DNA of 64,000 nt from Zafaria ginkgonis (GTDB lineage Bacteria > Actinomycetota > Actinomycetes > Actinomycetales > Micrococcaceae). The stretch lies in the NCBI RefSeq assembly GCF_039540195.1, contig NZ_BAABEO010000006.1, positions 124,001 through 188,000 of the forward strand, given 5' to 3'. The notes below the pieces were generated by a model. It did not search any database. It saw only the letters and a program-made list of their open reading frames with translations, and was not told the origin of the DNA. The translations under genes were made by a program, and so were the position numbers. Positions 41,551-49,791 of the stretch are shown in pieces (position 1 is the stretch's first letter; each line of letters opens with the position of its first letter).

Positions 41551-42090
41551 ATGGTGCTTCCAGAGAAACTTCGTGCCCTGCGCAAGGAGCGGGGCATGAC
41601 CCTGAAGGATGTCGCGGACGCGGCGTCCGTGACGCCCGGGCTGATCAGCCAGATCGAGCGAGGGAAGACCGATCCGAGTCTGGCGACGGTCCGCAGGATC
41701 GCGGCGGCCTTCGGTGCCGACCTGGCCACGCTTTTCGCCGAGTCCTCGCCCGCTTCTGTTCATGTCAGCCGGCCGGGTAGCAGGCCCGGCCTGGCCACGG
41801 CCGAAAGCCATCTGGTTTATGAGCGGCTCACTCCGGGCCGTTCGGATTTGGAGGTCCTGCTCGGACGCCTTGAGCCCGGAGAGGCGACGTCGCCCGAGGG
41901 CTGGTCGCATGCGTCAACGGAGTGCACGTTCGTGATCGAGGGCGACATCGCGGTGTACGTCGAAGATGAGCGGTATGCGGTTGGGACGGGGGAGAGTATT
42001 ACCTTCGATGCGGCGGTGCGGCACCGCTATGTCAATGAGGGCTCGGTTCCGTGCCGTTTCCTGGTATCCGTGACTCCGCCCTTTCCCTAG
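41551..42090 (+). CDS. XRE family regulator with cupin sensor domain
   Basis: 179 aa. Residues 4-60 are an XRE helix-turn-helix (LRALRKERGMTLKDVADAAS, LISQIERGKTDPSLATVRRI). Residues about 105-175 are a cupin (HASTECTFVIEGDIAVYVED, then a C-terminal HRYVNEGS), as in PuuR-type regulators, which sense small metabolites. It lies between the divergent antiporter gene and the convergent RidA gene and probably controls the antiporter and the aminotransferase-RidA pair. Confidence 0.9.
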   Translation: MVLPEKLRALRKERGMTLKDVADAASVTPGLISQIERGKTDPSLATVRRIAAAFGADLATLFAESSPASVHVSRPGSRPGLATAESHLVYERLTPGRSDLEVLLGRLEPGEATSPEGWSHASTECTFVIEGDIAVYVEDERYAVGTGESITFDAAVRHRYVNEGSVPCRFLVSVTPPFP

Positions 42091-42122
42091 GCCCGCTCGA
42101 GCCCTGTCCGTAGGGCACCGAC

Positions 42123-42524
42123 TCAGGCGGTTGCGGCGATTGCCTCGATCTCGACGAGTGCTTCTTTCGGAAGGCCCGCTGCCTGGAACGTCGAGCGTGC
42201 CGGCGGGATGCCGCTGCCGAAATGCCGGGCATAGACCGCGTTGACCGCCTCGAAATCGGCAAGGTCGGCCAGCAGCACCGTCGTTTTCACCACGTCGGTC
42301 AGGCCGAGGCCAGCCGCTTCGAGGACGGTCTTGATGTTGGCAATCGACCGTTCGGCCTGTTCGGCGGCGCCGCCGGGCACGAAGGCGCCCGTGGCGGGAT
42401 CGATGGGTAGTTGTCCCGAGACGAAGACCAGGTTCCCGGCTGCCACGGCCTGGGAATAGGGGCCGATGGCGGCGGGAGCCGTCGGGCTGGTAATTGCCCG
42501 CGCTGTGGTGAGGGTATTCGACAT
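42123..42524 (-). CDS. ridA: RidA family protein (enamine/imine deaminase)
   Basis: 133 aa, normal for RidA. Marks: AAIGPYSQAVAAGNLVFVSG near the start, NIKTVLEAAGLGLTDVVKTT, and the C-terminal arginine-containing PPARSTFQAAGLPKEALVEI with the conserved EIEAIA. RidA hydrolyses reactive 2-aminoacrylate-type imines made by PLP enzymes. It sits 29 bp after an aminotransferase gene on the same strand, a functionally sensible pairing. The arginine of the PPAR motif needed for activity is present. Confidence 0.92.
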   Translation of the reverse strand: MSNTLTTARAITSPTAPAAIGPYSQAVAAGNLVFVSGQLPIDPATGAFVPGGAAEQAERSIANIKTVLEAAGLGLTDVVKTTVLLADLADFEAVNAVYARHFGSGIPPARSTFQAAGLPKEALVEIEAIAATA

Positions 42525-42553
42525 GATCTCTCCAGTTGGTTCGGTTGAGGGGT

Positions 42554-43777
42554 CTATGCGGGCAGCAGCTGGCTGTCCCGGGAAAGCAGCTGCAGGGCGC
42601 CGGCAATGCGGGAGTAGGCGTCCACGGCGCGGGTTTCATCCATGAAGCACCCGTGGACGATCCGCAGGTGCCCGGCTCCTTCGGCGCCGTACGGCTCGCC
42701 TTCGTTGACCAGCACGCGGGCGGTCCGGAGAATGTGCGCGGATACCTCGGTTGCCGTTCCCAGCGCCCGGATATCCAGCCAGGAAAGAATGCCGCTTTCA
42801 GGCATTTGCATCCTCACCCCGGGAACCGCGGAGAACGCCGCGTGGGCCAGCCGTCTCCGCCTGTCCAGAATGTCGAAATAGGCCGGCAGGATCGTCTCAT
42901 CCTTCAAGGCGGCGGCCGCCCCGATCTGGGACAAGGTGCTGGTGGCGCCCAGGACGTTGACCGCGCCCCCGTACAAGACATCCATGATCCGGTCGTCGGC
43001 GACCAGGTAGCCAACGCGGAATCCGCTCAGGCCCAGTCCCTTGGAAACCGAGAAGACGGTAACGGTGCGCTCCCACATGCCCGGAAGGGTCGCGGGGCTG
43101 ACCATTTCGATATTGTCGAACACATGGTCCTCGAAGGCCTGGTCGCAGACGAGGATGAGGTCATGGGCGACGACGAACCGGGCAAGGGCTTCGAGCGTGT
43201 CGCGCCGGAAGACGGTGCCTGTCGGGTTGTTGGGGTGCGAGATCAGGACCATTTTCGTCCGAGGGGTCAGCGCCGCTTCAAGGGCCGCGGGGTCGAGCTG
43301 ATAGCCGTCCTCGGCGCGCAGCGGCACCGAGACCGGAACGGCCCCCAGCAGCCGGCAGTTCGCAAAATTCGACGGGTAGCTCGGATCGGGGACCAGTACC
43401 TCGTCCCCCTGCTCAAGAAACGGCATCATGGCATACAGCAACCCGGAATCGGAGCCAGGGGTGACCAGAATGTTCCGTGACGGGTCCGCGGTGATTCCGT
43501 TGCGCGTCCCGAGCTTGCCGGCGATCACGCCCCGCAGATCGGCGCTGCCGATGGGCATCGTGTAGTGCGACGGCAGGCCGGACGCGACCGCCTCCGCCAT
43601 CACCGTCTGAACGCTCGCAGGGATCGACGGATCCGGGAAAAACGGGTCGGCCCAGGCCATCACATCGACGCCCGCCTTGATGAGCTCACCCGCTCCTTCC
43701 CCCACGTCGGCCTTGGAGACGGATGAAAAGAGCCCGCCCTCAAGCGGACTGAAGCGGGGGGTCATGAGACGGCGCAT
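42554..43777 (-). CDS. Pyridoxal phosphate-dependent aminotransferase (class I/II)
   Basis: 407 aa. Fold-type I motifs are in order: GSDSGLLYAMM, HPNNPTG (182-187 region), CDQAFEDHVFD, and the PLP lysine at Lys246 in VFSVSKGLGLSGFRVGY. The C-terminal arginine for the substrate carboxylate is probably in EGAGHLRIVHG. It transfers the amino group of an amino acid to a keto acid. The substrate is not readable; the AspB/kynurenine-aminotransferase group is the closest by look. It is followed by ridA, which would clear enamine by-products. Confidence 0.88.
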   Translation of the reverse strand: MRRLMTPRFSPLEGGLFSSVSKADVGEGAGELIKAGVDVMAWADPFFPDPSIPASVQTVMAEAVASGLPSHYTMPIGSADLRGVIAGKLGTRNGITADPSRNILVTPGSDSGLLYAMMPFLEQGDEVLVPDPSYPSNFANCRLLGAVPVSVPLRAEDGYQLDPAALEAALTPRTKMVLISHPNNPTGTVFRRDTLEALARFVVAHDLILVCDQAFEDHVFDNIEMVSPATLPGMWERTVTVFSVSKGLGLSGFRVGYLVADDRIMDVLYGGAVNVLGATSTLSQIGAAAALKDETILPAYFDILDRRRRLAHAAFSAVPGVRMQMPESGILSWLDIRALGTATEVSAHILRTARVLVNEGEPYGAEGAGHLRIVHGCFMDETRAVDAYSRIAGALQLLSRDSQLLPA

Positions 43778-43890
43778 GCGGGTACTTCCTTAGCTTGCGA
43801 AATGAATTGGGTGCCAGAAGTCGGCCGTTGGCGGCTGATCGGCGAGGCTGGTCTCACCCTAGATCCAGTTTTACTAGCGTTGCAAGAGTT

Positions 43891-43903
43891 TTAGTGATAC
43901 TAA
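43891..43903. promoter_or_regulatory. Palindrome in the aminotransferase/cupin divergent region
   Basis: TTAGT-GAT-ACTAA, perfect arms of 5 bp in an AT-rich patch of 226 bp between divergent genes. Operator role is inferred. Confidence 0.4.
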
Positions 43904-44003
43904 TTTTTTTGCTGGCCACTACCGATGCCCCGGCTCGGCAGCAGTGACAGAAGCAGCAGGTCCCGGTCCGTCCGGCCCGGGAAAATCTGATGGAGGAGAC
44001 AGA

Positions 44004-44489
44004 ATGGCAACCCCGCAGAACCAGGAAATCGTACTCGGTGCCCTGCCCAAGGGCATTACCCTCGCCAGCGAAGCCGCGGGCAATAAGACATGGAACGTGC
44101 TGGGCCACACCTACCTGGCCAAGGTGGAAAGCGCCACCAGCTTTGCCTGGCTCTCCCTGGATCCCGCCGGCACCGGCGTGCCCCCGCACGTGCACCCCAC
44201 CCAGGACGAGCACATCTACATCATGGAAGGCATCTACACGCTGTACCTGGACGGTGAATGGGAGACCGCGGGCCCCGGCGACACCGTCCGGATGCCCAAG
44301 AATCTGCCGCACGCCTACTACAACCGCGGTGAAACGCCTGGCAAGGCCCTGTTCTGGGTCAGCCCGGCCGGGCGCCTTTCGCAGCTGTTCGACCAACTGC
44401 ACAATCTGGAGGATCCGGAGGAAGTGGTCCGTCGTTCGGCCCTGCACGACGTCGACTTCCTTCCCCCGGGCTCCGTTCCCGGCGCCTGA
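44004..44489 (+). CDS. Cupin domain-containing protein
   Basis: 161 aa from the ATG at 44004, which follows GGAGGAG; the frame is open upstream without a site. One cupin is seen with metal ligands in VPPHVHPTQDEHIYIMEG (HxHxxxxE) and the later His in KNLPHAYYN. This resembles quercetin-dioxygenase-like single cupins, which may be enzymes or small-molecule binders. The next gene encodes a hydrolase, and between them lies a long hairpin (44532-44580). Reaction unknown. Confidence 0.8.
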   Translation: MATPQNQEIVLGALPKGITLASEAAGNKTWNVLGHTYLAKVESATSFAWLSLDPAGTGVPPHVHPTQDEHIYIMEGIYTLYLDGEWETAGPGDTVRMPKNLPHAYYNRGETPGKALFWVSPAGRLSQLFDQLHNLEDPEEVVRRSALHDVDFLPPGSVPGA

Positions 44490-44531
44490 CCGCCGCCCCA
44501 AGACCCAGGATCCAGGACCCCGGTCCGCCGG

Positions 44532-44580
44532 CAGGCGGGCACCCGCGGTGAAAACCTCCGCAGTACAGGGTGCCCGCCTG
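44532..44580 (+). other. Nested intercistronic hairpin
   Basis: Outer arms of 13 bp (CAGGCGGGCACCC and complement) enclose a second GCGG/CCGC hairpin. No T-run follows and the next gene starts 16 nt downstream. It may be an mRNA processing or stability element, or an attenuator. Confidence 0.55.
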
Positions 44581-44595
44581 AGTGAAGGAACAATC

Positions 44596-45345
44596 ATGCC
44601 CGCAGAAGAAGCACCACCGGGACTGCTGCGCTACGGACCGCACCCGGCCCAGACCGTCGAATACCAAGATGCGTGCAGCGGGCCCGCCAGAGGCCTGGCC
44701 GTGCTGGTCCACGGCGGCTACTGGCGCGCACGGCACACAGCCTCCCTCATGGTTCCGCTGGCCCGGGACCTGGTTGCCCACGGCTGGGCCGCAGCGAACA
44801 TCGAATACCGCAGCAACGGAAACGGCGGCGGCTGGCCGGGCACCTTTGAGGATACCGAGGCCGCCATCGACGCCATCCGCCGCAGTGATTGGGGGCGCCG
44901 GCAGGCCGGGCCCGTCGTCGGCATCGGCCACTCGGTCGGCGGACAGCTGGTACTCCTGAATGCCGCGCGGCTGGATGCCGCCGTCGCTTTGGCGCCGGTC
45001 ACCGACATCGAAAGGACCTACCAGGAACGCCTCGGCGAGGACGCGGCCGCCGAATTCTTCGGTGCCGGACCGGACCGCCGCCCGGACGACTATGCCGCAG
45101 CGTCACCGATCCGGCGGCTGCCGCTGGACATTCCCGCTCTCATTGTCCACGGTGCCACGGACGCCCGGGTCCCACTGCGGCATTCGGAGGCCTACGTCTC
45201 CCAAGCACGCCGCGCAGGGGATCATCCGGATTTCCACTGCCTGAATGAGTTGGACCACCTGGCTGCGATCGACCCGTCGGCCCCGCACTGGAACGACGTC
45301 CGGAGCTGGTTGGACAGCACTGCCGCTCAGTCCATCCTGTCGTAG
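44596..45345 (+). CDS. Alpha/beta hydrolase, kynurenine formamidase/esterase-like
   Basis: 249 aa; ATG 44596 with GAAGGAA upstream. The oxyanion motif VHGGYWR near residue 40, nucleophile GIGHSVGGQ, acid in HGATDARVPLRH, and final histidine in LNELDHLAAID complete a catalytic triad. HGGYW plus this spacing is found in arylformamidase-like and BD-FAE-type hydrolases. It may deformylate or de-esterify a substrate related to the cupin protein upstream. Its 3' end overlaps the convergent DUF1206 gene by 19 bases. Confidence 0.83.
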   Translation: MPAEEAPPGLLRYGPHPAQTVEYQDACSGPARGLAVLVHGGYWRARHTASLMVPLARDLVAHGWAAANIEYRSNGNGGGWPGTFEDTEAAIDAIRRSDWGRRQAGPVVGIGHSVGGQLVLLNAARLDAAVALAPVTDIERTYQERLGEDAAAEFFGAGPDRRPDDYAAASPIRRLPLDIPALIVHGATDARVPLRHSEAYVSQARRAGDHPDFHCLNELDHLAAIDPSAPHWNDVRSWLDSTAAQSILS

Positions 45346-46262
45346 CGGGAGCGCAGCACCAGGTAGCCGCCATAGCACAGCAGGCCCACGCCGATCACCG
45401 CCAGCAGCGGTGGGCCGTACGGGTGGTCGCCCAGGGACTTCAGCGCCCCGTCCAGGCCGGTGGACTCCTCCGGATCGTGCTGGAGGGTCGCAACGATGAA
45501 CAGCAGGCCCAGCAATCCCAGCGCCACGCCCTTGGCGATGTACCCGACCATGCCGAGGATCCGCACGGCCCGGCGGGCCGTGCGGCCGGAGGGCAGGGCC
45601 AGTTCGTCCTCGAACTTGTGGAGGATGCCCCGGTAGGCGAAGAACAGGCCCGCTGCGAGGATGACCGCGCCGAGGAGCAGCAGCAGGAAAGTGCCGCCCG
45701 GCGTGGACATCAGCTGGGCGCTGAACCGGCTGGTGTTCTCGGAGCTGTCCGGGCTGCTGCCCGCGGCAAAGAGGACGAAGAGCCCGCTGACGGCAAGGAA
45801 CGTGACGCCCAGGCCGAGGTTCTTGAGGATCGGTTTCCACCGCTTCAGGCCGGACTTCGTGGTCGGCTTGTTCCGCTTCAGGGTCCGCAGGCCCCCCTTG
45901 TCGAAGACGGCGGAGACCAGGTGCCACAGTCCCAGCAGGAGACAGGCGGCGAAGCCGGCCCACAACAGCACCGCGCCGAACGGCTGCTGGGAGATTTTCT
46001 CCAGCGCACCGGTCTGGTCCGCGGATGCCTTCTCGCCCAGCGCCAGCTGGAAGGCCAGGACGCCGAGCATCCCGTGCAGGATGCCGTTGGCGACGTACCC
46101 GGCCCGGGCCCCGCGCTCGAACCACGGATTGTCGGTGCTGCGCTCAACGGCGTCGGCCGCCTTCCCGCCGGCCTCGGAGGCCGCATCCATGGCCTTGCGC
46201 GCCGTCCGTTTGGCGCTGTCCTTCGAAGGCTCGCCCGAAGCGCCGTGCTGTGGTCCCACCAT
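45327..46262 (-). CDS. DUF1206 domain-containing membrane protein
   Basis: 311 aa. After a charged 45-residue N-terminus come three similar units of two hydrophobic segments each, with the recurring pattern GxxARAGYVANGILHGMLGVL, KNLGLGVTFLAVSGLFVLFA, and MVGYIAKGVALGLLGLLFIV. This is the triple DUF1206 repeat found mainly in actinobacteria. Six membrane helices are expected. Function is unknown. It is separated from the divergent YjbR-like gene by only 22 bp. Confidence 0.85.
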   Translation of the reverse strand: MVGPQHGASGEPSKDSAKRTARKAMDAASEAGGKAADAVERSTDNPWFERGARAGYVANGILHGMLGVLAFQLALGEKASADQTGALEKISQQPFGAVLLWAGFAACLLLGLWHLVSAVFDKGGLRTLKRNKPTTKSGLKRWKPILKNLGLGVTFLAVSGLFVLFAAGSSPDSSENTSRFSAQLMSTPGGTFLLLLLGAVILAAGLFFAYRGILHKFEDELALPSGRTARRAVRILGMVGYIAKGVALGLLGLLFIVATLQHDPEESTGLDGALKSLGDHPYGPPLLAVIGVGLLCYGGYLVLRSRYDRMD

Positions 46263-46272
46263 GCCTACAGCA

Positions 46273-46278
46273 TAGGAT
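46273..46278 (+). promoter_or_regulatory. -10 element of the YjbR-like gene (leaderless)
   Basis: TAGGAT ends 6 nt before the GTG at 46285 and supports that start over the TTG at 46279. Confidence 0.5.
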
Positions 46279-46284
46279 TTGCGC

Positions 46285-46734
46285 GTGGACTACCAACAGG
46301 TGCGCGCCTTCTGCATGGAGCAGCCCGGGGCCTTCGAGGACTTCCCCTTCGGCCCGGACAGCGCCGTGTACAAGGTGCGCGCCCGGGCCGGCCGCAGCGC
46401 CAAGATGTTCGCGCTGCTGTGGCCGGAAGGGGACACACGGGTCCGCATCAACCTCAAGTGCGATCCCGTCCTGGCCGAGCAGCTGCGCGCGGCCCATCCG
46501 GAGATCACCCCCGGCTACCACATGAGCAAGAAGCACTGGAACACCGTGGACTGCTCCGGAACCCTTGACGAGCGCACGCTGCGCGACCTGGTGGAGGACT
46601 CCTACGACCTCGTGGTGGCGTCGCTGCCGCGGGCCGACCGCGAAGCACTGCACTGGGCCGGGTTGGCGGGAGGCTCCGCGGACGCGGATCCGTCCGGCGC
46701 CGATCCCGGCCCCGCCGAAAGGAGTCCCCAGTGA
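46285..46734 (+). CDS. MmcQ/YjbR family protein
   Basis: 149 aa from the GTG at 46285. The family pattern is clear: FCMEQPGAFEDFPFGPDSAV, KMFALLWPEGDTRVRINLKC, and GYHMSKKHWNTVDCSGTL. The fold (CyaY-like) is described as double-wing DNA-binding, but no in vivo role is settled. The C-terminal 30 residues are disordered. The stop overlaps the next gene by 4 bases, so the two are co-translated. Confidence 0.83.
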   Translation: MDYQQVRAFCMEQPGAFEDFPFGPDSAVYKVRARAGRSAKMFALLWPEGDTRVRINLKCDPVLAEQLRAAHPEITPGYHMSKKHWNTVDCSGTLDERTLRDLVEDSYDLVVASLPRADREALHWAGLAGGSADADPSGADPGPAERSPQ

Positions 46735-47384
46735 ACCAGGAAGACCTCGACGACCTCTGGGATTTCGCCGACCCGGCCGCCAGCGAGCAAAGGTTCCGGG
46801 ACGAGTCCGCGGCCTCCACCGGCGCCGACCGGGCCGTGCTGCTCACCCAGGTGGCCCGCGCGCTGGGCCTGCAGGGACGCTACGAGGACGCCGTCGGGCT
46901 GCTGGAGGACATCGAGGACGCCCTGACCCTGCCCGGCTTCACCCAGGACGAGCGCACCGAACTGCGGGTGCGCATCGCCCTCGAGCACGGGCGGGTGCTG
47001 AACGCGGCCGGGAAGCCGGCCCTCGCCGTCGTGCAGCTCGCCCGCGCCGCGGGCCTGGCCGCCGGGGCTCGGCTGGACTTCCTGGCCACGGACGCGCTGC
47101 ACATGCTCGCCATCGCCGACCCGGTGCGGGCCGGGGAGTGGACCCGCCGCGGCCTGGCCACCGCGCTCGCCTCCCCGGACCCGCGGACCCAGCGCTGGGC
47201 CGTGGCGCTGCACGCCAACCTGGGGTGGGGCCTATACGAGGCCGGCGAGCACGCGGATGCGCTCGAGGCCTTCGGCGCGGCCCTGCGGGAGGCCCGCAGG
47301 GTCGGCACCCCGGACCAGGTCCGCTGGTGCGAGGACGGCGTGGCCGCCGCCGAGGAGGCCCTGCGCGCGGGGGCCGACGGCTGA
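46731..47384 (+). CDS. Tetratricopeptide-like helical repeat protein
   Basis: 217 aa, GTG start overlapping the upstream stop (GTGA). The protein is almost wholly helical with TPR-like pairs: QVARALGLQGRYEDAVGLLE, VLNAAGKPALAVVQLARAAG, and LGWGLYEAGEHADALEAFGA. No enzyme motif and no signal peptide. TPR folds bind partner proteins, and the tight coupling to the YjbR-like gene suggests a joint task. I do not know a named family for it. Confidence 0.75.
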   Translation: MNQEDLDDLWDFADPAASEQRFRDESAASTGADRAVLLTQVARALGLQGRYEDAVGLLEDIEDALTLPGFTQDERTELRVRIALEHGRVLNAAGKPALAVVQLARAAGLAAGARLDFLATDALHMLAIADPVRAGEWTRRGLATALASPDPRTQRWAVALHANLGWGLYEAGEHADALEAFGAALREARRVGTPDQVRWCEDGVAAAEEALRAGADG

Positions 47385-47408
47385 TTCGGGGCCCGCTAGG
47401 GTGGAGGA

Positions 47409-47732
47409 ATGATCTTGATCGTCGTTAAGTTCCGCACCAAGCCCGAATTCACCGACACCTTCATGGAGCGGGTGCGCCCCTTCACCGAGGCCACCCGCGC
47501 CGAGGAGGGCAACCTCTGGTTCGAATGGTCGCGCAGCGTCGAGGACCCGGCCGAGTTCGTGCTGGTCGAGGCGTTCCGGGACGACGCCGCCGAGGCCCAC
47601 GTGGGCAGCGAGCATTTCGCGGCCGGGCTGGAGGCCATGCGCCCGGCCCTGGCCGAGACCCCGCTGATCGTCAGCCGCTCCGTCGAGGGCGAGGGCTGGG
47701 ACCGCATGGGAGAACTGCGGATCGAGGGCTGA
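47409..47732 (+). CDS. ABM domain protein (putative quinol monooxygenase)
   Basis: 107 aa, the normal size of single-domain antibiotic biosynthesis monooxygenases. Seen are MILIVVKFRTKPEFTDTF, TRAEEGNLWFEWSRSVEDPA, and a VEAFRDDAAEAHVGSEHF segment. Such dimeric ferredoxin-like proteins oxidise quinols without cofactors or act in stress defence. The ATG is 6 nt after TAGGGT (47397-47402) but also follows GGAGGA, so it may be leaderless or not. The stop lies 3 bp from the convergent lipoprotein stop. Confidence 0.87.
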   Translation: MILIVVKFRTKPEFTDTFMERVRPFTEATRAEEGNLWFEWSRSVEDPAEFVLVEAFRDDAAEAHVGSEHFAAGLEAMRPALAETPLIVSRSVEGEGWDRMGELRIEG

Positions 47733-47735
47733 GCC

Positions 47736-48704
47736 CTACTGCTGCCTCCACTTGACGCTGAAGCTGCCGTACCCGGGGCTGTACTTGCAGGTTCCGTCCA
47801 CCCCGGGGTCCAGGTTCTTCGCCCCCAGGATGTCCAGCGTGCACTTGTAGTCGTCGGCGACGCGGACGGTGGCGCCCTTGCGGGAATCCCACGCCCGGTT
47901 CCAGCGGGCCAGCTGGTAGACCTGCACCACGGTGTCGCAGTCGATGTTCTTGGTGGTGAAGACGAAGCTGGCGCCCTCGCAGGTGGTCTTCTTGGCCTCC
48001 TTCGGGTGGTACTCCAGCGACTGGAACATCGCCACCAGGTCCGCGTACTCCTGCGTGTACACGTAGGCCTTCGCCGCCTCCAGCGCCTCCTCCGGATGCG
48101 CGGCGCTGCGGATGGACTTGTCCAGCGCCAGCTCGCCCTGGAACTGCAGCGGCCCGGCCAGCAGCGGGTAGCCCTTGTTCCCGTGCAGGCCCTTGCCGCC
48201 GGCGGTCAGGCCGTAGATCGGGTGGCTCTTGGCGTTCGGGTGCGTGGTGAGGTCGAAGACCACCTGGGCCTTGTCCGAATCCACCAGCAGCGGCACGTCC
48301 GGCGTCGGCACCGAGTCGATGCGCTGGATCGCCGCCCCGGGCAGCGCCTCCGGCAGGTCGTCCCCGGGGTTCTGCTGCAGGGTGGCGATCAGCCTCCCCT
48401 CCGCGTTGCGCACCTCGTGGGCGGGGCTGCCCGTGGCGGAGAACCCCGGTTCGGAGGGCACCACCTCCATGGTCCAGTCCGATCGGATGCGGAAGGCCAT
48501 GTCCCCGGAATCGGTGATGACGGTCTTCCATTCACTGTCCGCGGCGGGGCTGGCCCGCACCGGCGCGGGCTCCGGGGGCGGGGCCTCGGTAGGGAACGCC
48601 TTGGGGAAGAACTGCTGCAGGGAGCAGGAGGACAAGAACAGCGCCGCAGCCAGGGCCCCGGCCACGGCCGCCACCCTCCTGGAACCTTGGGAAAGAGCCA
48701 CCAT
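47736..48704 (-). CDS. Lipoprotein of unknown function
   Basis: 322 aa. The signal peptide with Lipobox LSSC fixes lipidation at Cys27; residues 30-55 are proline-rich. The mature part has no motif I recognise. It contains two cysteine pairs (around CEGASFVFTTKNIDCDTVV and CTLDILGAKNLDPGVDGTC) that could form disulfides, and an AMFQSLEYHPKEAKKT region. Probably an extracellular membrane-anchored protein of actinobacteria. It is a single gene, divergent from the MpaB-like gene. Confidence 0.7.
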   Translation of the reverse strand: MVALSQGSRRVAAVAGALAAALFLSSCSLQQFFPKAFPTEAPPPEPAPVRASPAADSEWKTVITDSGDMAFRIRSDWTMEVVPSEPGFSATGSPAHEVRNAEGRLIATLQQNPGDDLPEALPGAAIQRIDSVPTPDVPLLVDSDKAQVVFDLTTHPNAKSHPIYGLTAGGKGLHGNKGYPLLAGPLQFQGELALDKSIRSAAHPEEALEAAKAYVYTQEYADLVAMFQSLEYHPKEAKKTTCEGASFVFTTKNIDCDTVVQVYQLARWNRAWDSRKGATVRVADDYKCTLDILGAKNLDPGVDGTCKYSPGYGSFSVKWRQQ

Positions 48705-48766
48705 GGGGCCACCATAATCAAGGGTCCGCCGGACGCAAGGGGGCGCCGCCGAATCGTTGCAGGACC

Positions 48767-48772
48767 TACGCT
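48767..48772 (+). promoter_or_regulatory. -10 element of the MpaB-like gene (leaderless)
   Basis: TACGCT ends 6 nt before the ATG at 48779; no ribosome-binding site is seen. Confidence 0.5.
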
Positions 48773-48778
48773 TAACCC

Positions 48779-49708
48779 ATGGACCTCCTCGCTCCGCTGC
48801 GGACCCGCCTGCGCATCACCTTCGCCGGCCAGGCGGAGGGCGTGCCCGCCTGGGAGGACGCCCTGGAGCACGGCGACGACGCCGGGTACTTCGCCCCGGA
48901 TTCCGCCGTCTGGACGGTCCACGGCGGCATGACTCCGATCGCCGCCGGCATCCGGGCCCTGCTGGTCCAGGCCCTGCACCCCGGGGCGCTCGCCGGGGTC
49001 GCCGAGCACTCCGACTACCGCACGGACCCGCTGGCGCGGCTGGCCGGCACCATCCGCTGGATCTTCACCGTCACCTACGGGGACACGGTGGCGGCGCGGG
49101 CCGCCTGCGACTACGTCCGCAGCCGCCACCGTTCCGTGACCGGCACCTACACCGACGCCTCCGGCGCCGAACGCCCCTACTCCGCCAACGACCCCGTCCT
49201 GGCCGAGTGGGTCCACCTGGCCTTTATGGACGCCTTCCTGCGCTCCTACGAGATCTTCCGCGGGCCGGTCCCGCAAGGCGCGGACGAGTACGTGTCCGAA
49301 TGGGCGGTGGCCGGGGAACTGATGGGCGTGGCGGACCCGCCCCGCACCGAGGCGGCCCTGCGCGCCCGGCTCCAGGCGTACGACGACGGCGGCCTCCTCT
49401 GCGGCGGAGAGCGCGTCGAGGAGGTGGTGCGGTTCCTGAAGGCGCCGCCGCTGGATCCGCTGCTGCTGCCCGGGTATAAGGTGCTGTTCGCCGCCGTCGT
49501 GGACACGCTGCCGGAGCGCTACCGGGAACTGCTGGGGCTGGAGCGCCCCCGGCTGGGACCGGTCCCGCTGCCCACCAGGCTCGCCGGAAAGATCGCCCTC
49601 GGGGCGGTCGGGGCCACCCTGCAGAAGGTCGGTCCCAGCGAGCTGGCCGCCCGCCGGCGGCTGACCCGGCTCGGTGTCCTGCCCCCCAGCGAGCGCTCGG
49701 CTGGCTAG
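48779..49708 (+). CDS. Oxygenase MpaB family protein (DUF2236)
   Basis: 309 aa. Family marks: DSAVWTVHGGMTPIAAGIRA, LVQALHPGALAGVAEHSDYR, TIRWIFTVTYGDTVAARAAC, and the histidine-containing RSRHRSVTG and LAEWVHLAFMDAFLRSYEIF. The family includes fungal MpaB and the rubber oxygenase Lcp, where such histidines hold heme b. A heme-dependent oxygenase is possible, but no signal peptide is present, unlike Lcp. Substrate unknown. Confidence 0.85.
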   Translation: MDLLAPLRTRLRITFAGQAEGVPAWEDALEHGDDAGYFAPDSAVWTVHGGMTPIAAGIRALLVQALHPGALAGVAEHSDYRTDPLARLAGTIRWIFTVTYGDTVAARAACDYVRSRHRSVTGTYTDASGAERPYSANDPVLAEWVHLAFMDAFLRSYEIFRGPVPQGADEYVSEWAVAGELMGVADPPRTEAALRARLQAYDDGGLLCGGERVEEVVRFLKAPPLDPLLLPGYKVLFAAVVDTLPERYRELLGLERPRLGPVPLPTRLAGKIALGAVGATLQKVGPSELAARRRLTRLGVLPPSERSAG

Positions 49709-49778
49709 CGCCCGACGTCCCGTTGCCTCCCGTTCCGTATTGCGGAAGGGAATCGGTTCCGGCCGGGCCGGCGACGGC

Positions 49779-49784
49779 TAGAGT
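49779..49784 (+). promoter_or_regulatory. -10 element of the MBL-fold gene (leaderless)
   Basis: TAGAGT ends 7 nt before the GTG at 49792. Confidence 0.5.
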
Positions 49785-49791
49785 TCAAAAC

